Position numbers and translations under genes: made by a program
The notes under the pieces: model-generated
Told to the model about the DNA's origin: nothing
The model's database searches: none
The model's input: only the letters and a program-made list of their open reading frames with translations
Part shown: positions 26,205-35,836 of the stretch, one piece after another
How the letters are laid out: every line of letters starts with the position of its first letter
Position numbering within the stretch: the stretch's first letter is position 1
NCBI GenBank assembly: GCA_016707605.1
Contig: JADJHJ010000001.1
Span: forward strand, 806,001-870,000
Source: Candidatus Promineofilum glycogenicum
Lineage (GTDB): Bacteria > Chloroflexota > Anaerolineae > Promineifilales > Promineifilaceae
Length of the DNA: 64,000 nucleotides
Direction of reading: 5' to 3'

Positions 26205-28688
26205 ATGGACTCTCCGCGGCCTCTCTCTGCCGACAAACTGTATCGCGCTTTTGACCCGACGACGCTGCCGTTCGAGACGACGGCCGACCTGGCCGACGGC
26301 CAGGAGATCATCGGCCAGCAGCGCGCCGTTGACGCCATCCGCTTTGGCATCGGCATCCGCCACCAGGGGTACAACCTCTTCGCCCTCGGCCCCAATGGCA
26401 CCGGCCGCCAGACGACAGTCAACCGTTTTCTGAATCAGCGCGCCCTCAATGAGGCCGTGCCCGATGACTGGTGCTACGTCTACAATTTCGACCAGCCCTA
26501 CCGGCCGCGCGCCCTGCAACTGCCGCCGGGCCGGGCCGTGGCCCTGCGCGACGACATGAAGCAACTAGTCGAGGAGTTGACCTCGGTGCTGTCCGGCGTC
26601 TTCGCCGGCGAGGAGTACCAGCTCCAGAAGCACACCCTGGAAGAGGAGTTGCGCGGCCTGCAAATGGAGGCGCTGGAGAAGCTGCGCGAAGAGGCCAAGA
26701 CCCACGACATCGCCCTCATCCAGACGCCGGGCGGCTTTGCCTTTGCCCCGCTGAAAGAAGACGGGGAGATCATCGGCCCCGACGAGTTCATGCAACTGGA
26801 CGCCGAGGCGCAGAAGCAGATCGAGACCCAGGTCACTGAGTTACAAGAGGCGCTGCAACGCATCATGGAGCAGATGCCCAAGCTCCAGCGCGAGATGCAG
26901 ACGCGGCTGCGCGAACTGAACGAGCGCGTCGTCGGCTTCAGTATCACGCCCCTGCTGGACGAACTGCGCCAGAAGTACGCCGACCTGGACACCGTCCGCG
27001 CTCACCTCGACGCCGTGCAGGCCGACATCGTGCAGAACTTCGAGGCCTTCTTGCAGGATGAGGAGACGGCCGGGCGGCAACTGCTGGGGGCGGCGCTGGG
27101 CATCGCCTCGGCCGAGCGGCGCGTGTCGCCGTCGCGCTACGAGGTCAACGTCGCCATCGATAACAGCCAGACCACGGGCGCGCCGGTCGTCGTCCTCGAT
27201 CAGCCGCGCTACGCCGAGCTGGTCGGCCGCGTCGAGCACGTGGCCCAGATGGGCGCGCTGGTCACCGACTTCACGCTCATCAAGCCGGGGGCGCTGCACA
27301 AGGCCAACGGCGGCTATCTGGTCATCGAGGCGCTCAAGCTGCTGACCGAGCCGTTCGCCTGGGAGGGGCTGAAGCGCGCCCTGCGCAAGCAGGAGATCGT
27401 CATCGAGTCGCTGGGCCAGGTCTACAGCATGATCAGCACCGTCTCGCTGGAGCCGGAGCCGATCCCGCTGGAGGTGAAGGTCGTTCTCATCGGCGAGCGC
27501 CAACTGTACTACCTGTTGAGCAGCGCCGATCCGGAGTTCAACGAGCTATTCAAGGTGTCGGCCGACTTCGAGGACGAGATGGGGCGCGGGCCGGATAGCG
27601 CCCTGGCCTATGCGCGGGTGATAGCCGAAGTGGCCCGCGACGAGAAGCTGCGCCCGTTCGACCGCCGGGCCGTGGCGCGCGTGGTCGAGCACGGCTCGCG
27701 CCTGGTCGAAGACGCGGCCAAGCTCTCCACCCACATGCAGAGCGTCACCGACCTGCTGCGCGAAGCCGACTACTGGGCGGGCGAGGCGGGGCGGGCGGTC
27801 GTCGGCTACGACGACGTGCAGCGGGCGCTGGACATGCAGACCTATCGCGCCGGGCGCATCCAGGAGCAGATGCAGGAGGCCATCCTGCGCGACCGGGTGC
27901 TGATCGACACCGACGGCGCGACCGTCGGCCAGGTGAACGGGCTGTCGGTCTACCAGATCGGCAGCCACAGCTTCGGCCGCCCCAGCCGCATCACCGCCCG
28001 CATTCGCATGGGCGGCGGCGAGGTCATCGACATCGAGCGGCAGGTGGAGATGGCCGGGCCGATCCACTCCAAGGGGGTGATGATCCTGGCCGGCTTCCTG
28101 GGGCAGCGCTTCGCCGTGGAGCGGCCGTTGTCGCTGTCGGCTACGCTGGTCTTTGAGCAGTCCTATGGCGGCGTCGAAGGGGACAGCGCGTCGTCGGCCG
28201 AACTCTACGCGCTGCTGTCGGCCATCGCCGACACGCCCGTGCGCCAATCGCTGGCCGTCACCGGCTCGGTCAACCAGCGCGGCCAGATTCAGACCATTGG
28301 CGGCGTCAACGAGAAGATCGAGGGCTTCTTCGACGTCTGTCGCGCCCGTGGGCTGACCGGCCGGCAGGGCGTGCTCATCCCGGCGGCCAACGTCGATAAC
28401 CTGATGTTGCGCCGCGACGTGGTCGAGGCCGCTGCCGCGGGTCTGTTCCATATTTACCCGGTCACGACCGTTGACGAGGGCATCGCCCTGCTGACCGGCC
28501 TGCCTGCCGGCGAACCGGACGAGGACGGCCACTACTCACCGGACACGGTCAACGGCCGCATTGTCGCCCGGCTCAAGAAGCTGGCCGAGACGCAGCGGGA
28601 CTTCAACAACCCGCCGCGCGCGGAGTCCGGGGGCAACTCGACCGCGCCCGAGGATGAAGATGATGGCGACGCCCCCGCCACAGAGTGA
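26205..28688 (+). CDS. LonB-like ATP-dependent protease (AAA_32 / Lon_C)
   Basis: 827-residue predicted ATP-dependent serine protease of the LonB-like family with an N-terminal AAA_32 region and a C-terminal Lon proteolytic domain. The P-loop region is ALGPNGTGRQTTV near residue 65, with Arg instead of the usual Lys. A long helical, coiled-coil-like segment covers about 100-270. The second ATPase part has VLIGERQLYYLL and DPEFNELFKVSADFED. The Ser-Lys dyad is Ser in EGDSASSAELYALLSAI and Lys in GGVNEKIEGFFD. The pairing with USPs and a CBS protein in one box-controlled operon suggests protein quality control during energy stress. Confidence 0.92.
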   Translation: MDSPRPLSADKLYRAFDPTTLPFETTADLADGQEIIGQQRAVDAIRFGIGIRHQGYNLFALGPNGTGRQTTVNRFLNQRALNEAVPDDWCYVYNFDQPYRPRALQLPPGRAVALRDDMKQLVEELTSVLSGVFAGEEYQLQKHTLEEELRGLQMEALEKLREEAKTHDIALIQTPGGFAFAPLKEDGEIIGPDEFMQLDAEAQKQIETQVTELQEALQRIMEQMPKLQREMQTRLRELNERVVGFSITPLLDELRQKYADLDTVRAHLDAVQADIVQNFEAFLQDEETAGRQLLGAALGIASAERRVSPSRYEVNVAIDNSQTTGAPVVVLDQPRYAELVGRVEHVAQMGALVTDFTLIKPGALHKANGGYLVIEALKLLTEPFAWEGLKRALRKQEIVIESLGQVYSMISTVSLEPEPIPLEVKVVLIGERQLYYLLSSADPEFNELFKVSADFEDEMGRGPDSALAYARVIAEVARDEKLRPFDRRAVARVVEHGSRLVEDAAKLSTHMQSVTDLLREADYWAGEAGRAVVGYDDVQRALDMQTYRAGRIQEQMQEAILRDRVLIDTDGATVGQVNGLSVYQIGSHSFGRPSRITARIRMGGGEVIDIERQVEMAGPIHSKGVMILAGFLGQRFAVERPLSLSATLVFEQSYGGVEGDSASSAELYALLSAIADTPVRQSLAVTGSVNQRGQIQTIGGVNEKIEGFFDVCRARGLTGRQGVLIPAANVDNLMLRRDVVEAAAAGLFHIYPVTTVDEGIALLTGLPAGEPDEDGHYSPDTVNGRIVARLKKLAETQRDFNNPPRAESGGNSTAPEDEDDGDAPATE

Positions 28689-29622
28689 CCTGCCGGACGC
28701 GCCGGTGGACACGGGCGACGTCCCCGCGGCCGAAGCCATCGCCTTGCCAGATGACAGCGCGCCGGCCGGCCTGCCCGACAGCGCCACCGTGCCCGACGAC
28801 CGGCCGCTGCGCCGCATTCTGGTGGCCCTCGACGCCTCGCCCTACAGCCACGCCGCGCTGGAAGCGGCGGTGACACTGGCCATGCGCCTGCGGTCGGAGA
28901 TTCAGGCCGTCTTCGTTGAGGACATCAATCTGTTGCGGCTGGCCGAGTTGCCCTTCGCGCGCGAGGTTCGCTTTGGGCAGGCCGGCGCACACCAGGTGCG
29001 GGGCGAAGACGTACAGCGCGGGCTGCGGGCGCGGGCGGCCGTCCTGCGCCGCCACGTGGAAGAAGTGGCCGAGCAGAGCAAGGTCAGCAGCACCTTTCGC
29101 GTCGTGCGCGGCGCGGTGGCCGGCGAGTTGCTGGCGGCGGCGCTGGAGGCCGACCTGCTGGCGATGGGCCGGCTGGGTCACTCGGTGGCCCGCCGCGCCC
29201 GGCTTGGCTCCACGGCGCGCGCGGCCATTGCCCGCGCCGTGTCGCCCGTCTTGCTGGTGCACCCCACGATGGAAAACGGGCCGATGCTGGTGCTCTATGA
29301 CGGCTCGCCGGCCGGGGCGCGGGCGCTGGAGTTGGCCGCCCACATCGCCGGCGACGAGGGCGAGTTTCGCGTGCTGATCTGGGGGCCGGATGAGGCGATG
29401 GCCGCCGACCGCCGTCAAGCGGCCGAAGCGCTGTTGCAAGGCAGCACGGCGAGCGCCCAGTATCAACAGTTGGACGGCGGCGACGCCCAACGCATCCTGG
29501 CCTGGGTCAACAAGCAGCACGGCAGCCTGCTCATTCTGGCCTCGGCCGCCGGCGATTGGCCCGACGACACTCTGGAAACGCTGCTCGAAGACGCAAATCC
29601 TCAACTGTTGTTCATCAGGTAA
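28660..29622 (+). CDS. Divergent universal stress protein, two-domain
   Basis: About 320 residues. The first 48 are an acidic Pro/Ala-rich leader, then a USP domain starting RRILVALDASPYSHAALEAA, with the ATP-type motif MGRLGHSVARRARLGSTA. The second half (GPMLVLYDGSPAGARALELAAH) is a degenerate USP domain without a nucleotide motif. The start is uncertain among in-frame ATGs at 28654, 28660 and 28663, all inside the end of the Lon-like gene (29-base overlap), with GAGGA just upstream. It is the last gene of the CBS-USP-Lon-USP operon. Confidence 0.82.
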   Translation: MMATPPPQSDLPDAPVDTGDVPAAEAIALPDDSAPAGLPDSATVPDDRPLRRILVALDASPYSHAALEAAVTLAMRLRSEIQAVFVEDINLLRLAELPFAREVRFGQAGAHQVRGEDVQRGLRARAAVLRRHVEEVAEQSKVSSTFRVVRGAVAGELLAAALEADLLAMGRLGHSVARRARLGSTARAAIARAVSPVLLVHPTMENGPMLVLYDGSPAGARALELAAHIAGDEGEFRVLIWGPDEAMAADRRQAAEALLQGSTASAQYQQLDGGDAQRILAWVNKQHGSLLILASAAGDWPDDTLETLLEDANPQLLFIR

Positions 29623-29687
29623 AACCGAATAGGTGTGCTAAAATTCGGCATGACGGGCGTGGTCGTATCGCGTCCGTTTGAGAACCG

Positions 29688-31647
29688 ATGACCTATACAC
29701 CCAGCGACCACCTCAGCGACGTGCTGAACAGCTTGCCGACCAAGCCCGGCGTCTACCTGCACAAGGACGCCGAGGGCAACGTGCTCTACGTCGGCAAAGC
29801 GATCAATCTACGCAACCGCGTCCGCTCCTACTTCCATAGCAACGTCGACTCGGTCAAAACCCTGCGCCTGCGCCGCCAGATTGCCGACATCGAAGTCATC
29901 GTCACCGACTCGGAGCTGGAGGCGCTGCTGCTGGAGATGAATCTCATCAAGCAGCACCAGCCGCGCTTCAACGTGCGGCTGAAGGACGACAAACGCTACC
30001 CCTACATCAAGGTTCACTGGGCCGACCCATTCCCCAAGGTGACGGTGACGCGCCGCATGGTGCGCGACGGCGGGCGCTACTTCGGCCCGTACACCTCCGT
30101 CTGGGCCGTCCAGCAGACGCTTGACTTGTTGCGCAAGGTCTTCCCCTATCTGACCTGCGACCGGGTTATCACCGGCCGCGACGAACGCGCCTGCCTCTAC
30201 TACGACATTAAGCTGTGCAACGCCCCCTGCATCGGCGTGGTCGATCAGGAGCAGTACCGGGCGACGATCAAGCAGTTGATGGACTTCCTCGACGGCAAGT
30301 CGGACCACATCGTGCGCGGCATCGAGCAGCGCATGGCCACCGCGGCCGAGAACCTCGATTTCGAGCGGGCGGCCGAGTATCGTGACCAGCTCAAAGCCAT
30401 CGAGCGCATCACCGCCCGGCAGCGGATCATCGGCCCCGACGACACCGACCAGGACGTGATCGCCTTCGCCCGGGACGATGGCGAAGCCTGCGTGCAGGTG
30501 TTCTTCGTCCGCCACGGCAAGCTGATTGGCCGCGAGTACTTCATGCTCGACAACGCCGAGGGGGAAAGCGACCAGGAAGTGTTGCAGGAGTTTCTGACCC
30601 AGTTCTACGAAGATGCCGCCTACGTGCCCAAGGAGATTCTTGCTGCCGGCCGAGGTGGAAGAGGCGCGCATCATCGAGGAGTGGCTGCGTAGCAAGCGCA
30701 ATACCAAGGTAACGCTCCAGGTGCCGCGGCGGGGCAAGAAGCGCGAACTGGTGGAGATGGCCACCGAGAACGCCCAGGACACGCTGGCCGCGCTGCGCCA
30801 GCAGTGGGCGGCCGACCGCTCCAAGCACGTCACGGCCATCACCGAGCTACAGGAGGCGCTGAAGCTGCCCGCGCCGCCGGCGCGCATCGAGTGCTACGAC
30901 ATCAGCCACACCCAGGGGCAGCAGACAGTCGGCTCGATGGTCGTCTTCGTGCAGGGCGCGCCGCAGAAGAGCGACTACCGGCGCTTCAACGTCCAGTCCA
31001 CGACCAACGACGACTACGGTTCGATGCGCGAGGTGCTGAGTCGCCGCTTCCAGCGCTACCGCGACACGCTGGCCGGCGAACTCCACGACCCCGGCGAGAT
31101 CAAGGCGCGCTCCGACCGGCCGACGGCCTGGGCCATCCTGCCCGACCTGCTGATCATCGACGGCGGCAAGGGGCAGTTGGCCGTGGGACAGGAGGTCTTG
31201 CGGCTGTTCGACCTGGAAAACGAAGTACCGCTGGCGGCGCTGGCCAAGCAGGAGGAGGAGATCTTTCTGCCCGACCGGCCGCAGTCGGTCTTTCTGCCGC
31301 GGCGTTCGGAGGCGCTCTATCTGGTGCAGCGCGTGCGCGACGAGGCCCATCGCTTCGCCAACGAGGGGCACCGCAAGCGGCGGGCCAAGGTTGGCGTGGC
31401 CTCCATCCTCGACAGCGTGCCCGGCGTCGGCCCCAAAAGGCGGCAACTGCTGCTGAAGCGCTTCGGTTCGCTGGAGGCGTTGCGTATGGCGTCGGTGGAG
31501 GAACTCAGCGCCGTGCCCGGCATCTCCGTCGAGGTGGCTGAGTCGCTCAAGGCTCATCTGCAAAGAAGAAGAGGCTCACGCAAAGACGCAAAGAACGCCA
31601 AGCTAAGAAGGATTCTTGAGCTTGGCGTTCTTTGCGTCTTTGCGTGA
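29688..31647 (+). CDS. uvrC: Excinuclease ABC subunit C, interrupted by a +1 frameshift
   Basis: UvrC makes both incisions in nucleotide excision repair with UvrA and UvrB. The GIY-YIG nuclease domain is at residues 11-100 (KPGVYLHKDAEGNVLYVGKA), the UVR motif near 205-240, and the RNase H-like C-terminal nuclease (CYDISHTQGQQTVGSMVVF, DLLIIDGGKGQL) and HhH (SVPGVGPKRRQLLLKRFG) follow in another frame. Frame 1 ends at 30692; frame 2 takes over at 30639-30643, where ATT-CTT-GCTG has one base more than the expected ATT-CTG-CTG. So it is either a sequencing error, a real mutation or slippage at CTT. The last 25 or so residues after SLKAHLQ come from a palindromic repeat. Confidence 0.88.
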
Positions 31648-31697
31648 GACCCTTCTCTTCTTTGCGTCTTTGCCCTTTGGCGCCTTTGCGTGAGCCT
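31575..31697. repeat. CTCACGCAAAGACGC palindrome overlapping the end of uvrC
   Basis: Perfect 30-bp arms at 31575-31604 and 31619-31648 around a 14-base loop, followed by further inverted fragments (TTTGCGTCTTTGCC, GCGCCTTTGCGTGAGCC) up to 31697. It separates the convergent uvrC and Nudix genes, and the uvrC stop codon lies within its right arm. Confidence 0.95.
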
Positions 31698-31698
31698 C

Positions 31699-32238
31699 TT
31701 ACAGCCGGTCGGCGCAGAGGAGGAGGGCCAGGGCGGAGGGGCCGTCGGTGATCTCGCCGGCGCGGGCCATCGCCAGAGCCTTGGCCACAGGCACACGGTG
31801 GACGTGCATCACCTCGGCCGCCTCGTGGTGCGTCTCGCCGGTGGCGACGCCGGTAGCCAGGAAGATGTGGCCAACCTCGTTGCAGATGCCGTTGGCCAGG
31901 AAGAAGCGGCCGACGTAGTGCCAGTCGCCGCCCTGCCCGCCGACCTCCTCGCGCAACTCCTCGCGGGCCGTCTCCGCCGGCGTCTGGCCCGGCTTGACGC
32001 TGCCGGCCGGAACCTCCCAGCACCACTCATCGATGGTGTAGCGGTACTGGTAGACCATCAGCACCTCCCGTTCCGCCGTCACCGGCACGATCCACACCGC
32101 GTCATCCTTCTCAACGACGTTGTAGACGCCCGGCCGGCCGTCGGGGGTGATGATGTCGTCTTGCCGCACGCGATACCAGGGGCATGACCAGGCGATGCGG
32201 CTCGACACAGTCTGAAACGGGCGCAAGTCACTTGTCAT
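31699..32238 (-). CDS. Nudix hydrolase, ADP-ribose pyrophosphatase-like
   Basis: 179-residue hydrolase of nucleoside diphosphate-linked compounds, most like ADP-sugar pyrophosphatases. The Nudix helix is AGSVKPGQTPAETAREELREEVGG without its first and last two residues, near 78-101. Relative to the consensus G-x5-E-x7-R-E-U-x-E-E-x-G-U, the first Glu is Gln and the Arg is Glu, while the metal-binding REEVG core is kept. The preceding beta-strands (VWIVPVTAEREVLMVYQYRY, WCWEVPAGS) fit the ADPRase branch. It is a stand-alone gene, convergent with uvrC. Confidence 0.88.
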   Translation of the reverse strand: MTSDLRPFQTVSSRIAWSCPWYRVRQDDIITPDGRPGVYNVVEKDDAVWIVPVTAEREVLMVYQYRYTIDEWCWEVPAGSVKPGQTPAETAREELREEVGGQGGDWHYVGRFFLANGICNEVGHIFLATGVATGETHHEAAEVMHVHRVPVAKALAMARAGEITDGPSALALLLCADRL

Positions 32239-32282
32239 AAATAACTCCCAGCATCAGGGGCGCGGCTCTCCACGAACCTCTT

Positions 32283-32316
32283 CCAAATCTGCGTAATCTG
32301 CGAAATCTGCGGTTTC
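32283..32316. repeat. Half copy of CAGATTACGCAGATT family
   Basis: CAAATCTGCGTAATCTGCGAAATCTGCGG in the gap between the Nudix gene and the end of trpF. Only one arm of the palindrome is present. Confidence 0.75.
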
Positions 32317-32322
32317 TTCTTC

Positions 32323-33021
32323 TCAGCCGGCCCTGGCGTTAGTCACAAACGCGCGAACGAGGGCGTGATCCTTGCGGCCGGGCGCGCTCTCCACGCCGCT
32401 GGCCACGTCGACGGCGTAGGGGCGCACGCGGGCCACGGCCGCGGCCACGTTATCGGGTGTCAGGCCGCCGGCCAGCATCAGGCCGGGCAGGCGGGCGGCC
32501 AGCGCCGCGGCGATGCTCCAGTCGCCCGTCTCGCCCGAACCGCCGTAGAGGCGGCCGTGGGGCGTGTCCAGCAGCAGACTTGGCCCTGTGCTGTCCGGCG
32601 GGGCGGCGAAGTGCATCGCGCCGTCCTCGGCCTCGGTCGCCGAGCGCGGGCGCAGCGCTTTGTAGGCCCGGCCGAAGAGCGGCGAGGCGGGGTCGACCAC
32701 GTCGGCGGCCGGCTCGTCGCCGCTCAACTGGGCCAGGTCGAGGCCGCAGCGGTCGAGGATGGCGGCGACGGTGGCGGGCGGCTCGTTGACGAAGACGCCG
32801 ACGAAGAGAGGGGCCAGGGGCCAGGGGCCAGGGGCCAGGGCGCGGTCGGGATTGAGAACCGGCAACGCACGCAGTTGGGCGATGAGATGGCCCGCGTCGT
32901 CGGGGGCGATGGCTCGCGGACTGGGCGGATAGAAGATGAACCCCAGGTAGTCGGCCCCGGCCTCGAGGGCCACCAGGGCGTCCTCGAGGCGCGTCAGGCC
33001 GCAGATTTTAACCTTGACCAT
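32323..33021 (-). CDS. trpF: Phosphoribosylanthranilate isomerase
   Basis: Third step of tryptophan synthesis, an Amadori rearrangement on a TIM barrel. 232 residues: VKVKICGLTRLEDA at the N-terminus carries the general-base Cys7, GADYLGFIFYPPSPRAI follows, the general-acid Asp lies in SLLLDT, and GGLTPDNVAAAV is the phosphate loop. An in-frame tandem GGGGCCAGG repeat (32811-32841) inserts about 14 extra residues (LAPGPWPLAPLF) after LNPDRA, in a surface loop. Other trp genes are not nearby. It overlaps the antiporter gene upstream by 14 bases. Confidence 0.93.
   Translation of the reverse strand: MVKVKICGLTRLEDALVALEAGADYLGFIFYPPSPRAIAPDDAGHLIAQLRALPVLNPDRALAPGPWPLAPLFVGVFVNEPPATVAAILDRCGLDLAQLSGDEPAADVVDPASPLFGRAYKALRPRSATEAEDGAMHFAAPPDSTGPSLLLDTPHGRLYGGSGETGDWSIAAALAARLPGLMLAGGLTPDNVAAAVARVRPYAVDVASGVESAPGRKDHALVRAFVTNARAG
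32811..32841. repeat. Short tandem repeat inside trpF
   Basis: Tandem GGGGCCA units inside the trpF coding region. They stay in frame and encode an Ala/Pro/Trp-rich loop. Confidence 0.8.
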
Positions 33022-34798
33022 CGGTACTCTCCGGGCGCACGAGGCTCACCAGGCTGTGGCCGGCTTTGGGCGTTGGGCGGCTGTCGGCGGTGTAGAAGGC
33101 CAGCCGGCCGCCTTCGGTCACTACACAAAGGGGGGTGGCCCGACCGCCGTAAAGCTCCTTGTAATCGGCATACGTGAAGTTGGGGCCAAGCGTTGTCGTC
33201 TTCAACGTCGCCCCATTGTCCAGCGCGGCGGCCAGCGTGTCGTAGTGAGCATCCGGGCCGAAGAGTGTCCGCCCCTGGTGCAGCCCATCGGGCCGGCCAT
33301 CGCCGGCCGCCGGCAGCCGGTAGACCTCGGCCCGGCCGAACACGTCGCGCAGGTGCAGCATGGCCAGGGCGTTGACCTCGTCGTTGCCGGTCAGGGCCAG
33401 GACGCGACCCAGGCCGGCCAGATCAAGTTCATCCAGCGTGTCCTCGGCCAGCGCGTTGCCATGATGCGCCTCCAGGCCCACCATGCGGCTCTCGGCCACG
33501 TGGTGGAAGTTGGAGTCGAGCAGGACGGCGCGCAGCCCCAGCCCGCGCAGGGCGCCGGCCAGTTGGCGGGCGAATGGGTGCGCGCCGACGATGAGCGCGC
33601 CCTGGGGCGTGCGCTCGGCCAGCCCCAGCCGGCGCGCCACCGGGCCGCTGGTCAGCCCGTAGAAGATGACCGTGCCGACGATGACCAGGAAGATGAGCGG
33701 CGACAGCAGTTCGGCGTCGGGCACGCCCAGTTCCGACAGCTCGAAGGCAAAGACAGAGGCCACCGAGGCGGCGACGATGCCGCGCGGGGCCATCCACATC
33801 AGGAAGAGGCGCTCGGCGCGGGTCAGCGGCGTGCGCCAGGTGGACAGCAGCACCGACAGCGGCCGGGCCACGCCGATGAGCAGGACGATGAAGCCCAGCG
33901 CCGGCCAGCCAACGCGGAGTAGATTGTCGATCTCAACGCGCCCGGCCAGCAGGATGAACAGGACGCCGATGAGCAGGACTTGCAGGTTCTCCTTGAACTC
34001 GACGATGTGGCGCACCGGCACGTAGGTCTGATTGGCCAGGGCGATGCCCATCAGGGTGACGGTCAGCAAGCCGCCCTCGGCCGCCAGCAGATCGCCGAGG
34101 GTGAAGAAGCCGATGACGAGCATGAGGGTGACACCGCTTTGCAGGTAGTCGGGGATGAGGTGGCGACGCATGAGAGCCACCAGGACGGCCGCGCCCAACA
34201 GCCCCAGCGCCACGCCGACCAGCAGGCTGCGCCCAACGCCCAGCAGGACAAAGCCGGGCACGCTGACGCCGCCGCCCAGGGCGATGATCTCGAACACCAG
34301 CACGGCCAGCACCGCGCCGACGGGGTCGATGAGGATGCCCTCCCACTTGAGAATCGTCCCGGCCCGCCCTTTGGGGCGAATCTGGCGCAGCAGCGGGCCC
34401 ACGACCGTTGGGCCGGTAACGATCAGGATGGCCCCGATCAGGATGGCCAGCGGCCAGTCGAAGCCGAGCAGGAAGCGCGCCCCCAGGCCGGCCACAATCC
34501 AGGTGGCCAGCGCGCCGACAGAGATGAGGCGTGAGACGACCGGGCCGCTGGCCGGTAGCTCCTTGAGCTTGAGCGTCAGGCCGCCCTCAAAGAGAATAAT
34601 GCCGACTGAAAGCGAGACGAAAGGGAAGAGCGTATCGCCCAGCAGGGTATTGGGTGTAATGAGGCCAAAGACAGGCCCAAGCAGAAAGCCCGATACCAGA
34701 AGCAGCAAGATGGACGGCAGGCGCAGATGCCAGGCGATCAGTTGCGCGCCCAGACCGACGACGGCGACGAGAGCAAGTTGGGTCAGAGCTTCGTGCAC
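33008..34798 (-). CDS. Cation:proton antiporter (CPA family) with RCK/TrkA-N-type domain
   Basis: Inner-membrane Na+ or K+/H+ antiporter, about 596 residues. Twelve or so hydrophobic segments fill the first 400 residues, with the ion-site motif region ILIVTGPTVVGPLLRQ and GILIDPVGAVLAVLVFE typical of NhaP-type CPA1 members. The C-terminal 200 residues carry a Rossmann-like RCK domain (GALIVGAHPFARQLAGALRG, VLALTGNDEVNALAM) that should sense nucleotides or ions. The GTG at 34798 is preferred (GGAG upstream, hydrophobic segment begins directly); the frame is open to a TTG at 34873. It ends inside the start of trpF. Confidence 0.88.
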   Translation of the reverse strand: MHEALTQLALVAVVGLGAQLIAWHLRLPSILLLLVSGFLLGPVFGLITPNTLLGDTLFPFVSLSVGIILFEGGLTLKLKELPASGPVVSRLISVGALATWIVAGLGARFLLGFDWPLAILIGAILIVTGPTVVGPLLRQIRPKGRAGTILKWEGILIDPVGAVLAVLVFEIIALGGGVSVPGFVLLGVGRSLLVGVALGLLGAAVLVALMRRHLIPDYLQSGVTLMLVIGFFTLGDLLAAEGGLLTVTLMGIALANQTYVPVRHIVEFKENLQVLLIGVLFILLAGRVEIDNLLRVGWPALGFIVLLIGVARPLSVLLSTWRTPLTRAERLFLMWMAPRGIVAASVASVFAFELSELGVPDAELLSPLIFLVIVGTVIFYGLTSGPVARRLGLAERTPQGALIVGAHPFARQLAGALRGLGLRAVLLDSNFHHVAESRMVGLEAHHGNALAEDTLDELDLAGLGRVLALTGNDEVNALAMLHLRDVFGRAEVYRLPAAGDGRPDGLHQGRTLFGPDAHYDTLAAALDNGATLKTTTLGPNFTYADYKELYGGRATPLCVVTEGGRLAFYTADSRPTPKAGHSLVSLVRPESTDGQG

Positions 34799-34908
34799 GA
34801 TGATGTCAACTCCGATGTGAGATAAGAAACCAAAGACTTCATGATGGCTCCGATTCGATGGCGATGAAGCCAATAGGCATTGTCAAGTTCTTGCCAGCCA
34901 GCCTATGG

Positions 34909-35803
34909 CTAAGCCGGCGGCGGGTCGAAGCGATAGGCGGCGAAGCCGGCGATGGGTTGGTAGCCGATGCGGCCGTAGAGTTCGCCGGCCGTGGCGTTGG
35001 CCGCGTCGACGAACAGGGTGCAGAAGTGGCGGCCGCCCGCCAGCAGGAGTTGGCTTAGATGGGCGACGCAGGCGGTGGCGTAGCCCCGGTCGCGCTCTTC
35101 GGGCGGCGTGTAGACGAGACTGATGGCGATGCCGCGATCGGTTGGACGGCCACGAGCGGCCATTGTTACCGGCCGCGGCGCATGCCTATCGCCCACATCC
35201 CACACGTACAGGTCCTTGCGGGCCAGCAACCCATCGACCAGAATGCCCGTGGCCTGGCGGTCGCCGGCGTCGTGGTGGCCGGTGGAGTTCTGGAAGGCCA
35301 TCAGCCAGTCGCCGAGCAGGTCGCTCTCGCGCACCGTCGCCGGGCGCAAGTGGCCCGCGGGGTAGTCAGGTGGGATGGTGACGGCGGTCAATTGGAGCAG
35401 GCGCTGGCGCTCGATGAGAGTGGCCGTCTGTCCGGTGGCCGCTGTCCACCGCTCAGTAAAGCGCCGGGCGAGGCTTTCTTCCGCGAACAGTGTCGGGATA
35501 GCGTCCGGCGCGGCGCGGAGCGTGGCGACGAGGGTATCGAGCGCCGTGTCGTCCACCACATTATCGTCGGCCAGCAGCAGCCGGCGACCGGCCGAGGACA
35601 GGGCGACCAGCGCCGGGCCGGTGGGGCCGCTAACGGTGAGATAGAGCGGCGGCCGGCGGCGGCGATTCGGCGCGCGACCCGCGGGCCGCGCTGCGGGCCA
35701 CACCCAGGATCAGGCTGTTGTGCGCCTCGCGCTGGAGCAGGAACGGCTCGGCCGCGGCCAGCAGGGCCGTCGCGTCGTCATGGCGCGTGACGGTGTAGCT
35801 CAT
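34909..35803 (-). CDS. GNAT-family N-acetyltransferase, frameshifted
   Basis: The C-terminal acetyl-CoA-binding GNAT fold is clear: ISLVYTPPEERDRGYATACV (motif A) and LFVDAANATAGELYGRIGYQ. The natural N-terminus is in another frame: ATG 35803 begins MSYTVTRHDDATALLAAAEP and LQREAHNSLILGV, a start common in this acetyltransferase group. It runs into a stop near 35630, while the downstream frame resumes at LYLTVSGPTGPALVALS. The shift is one surplus base within the GC-rich run at about 35650-35700. The whole gene would encode about 297 residues. The target of acetylation is unknown. Sequencing error or true pseudogene cannot be separated here. Confidence 0.72.
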
Positions 35804-35836
35804 CGGGAGTGACTGCGCCGGCGCTGCCCCGCGCCC

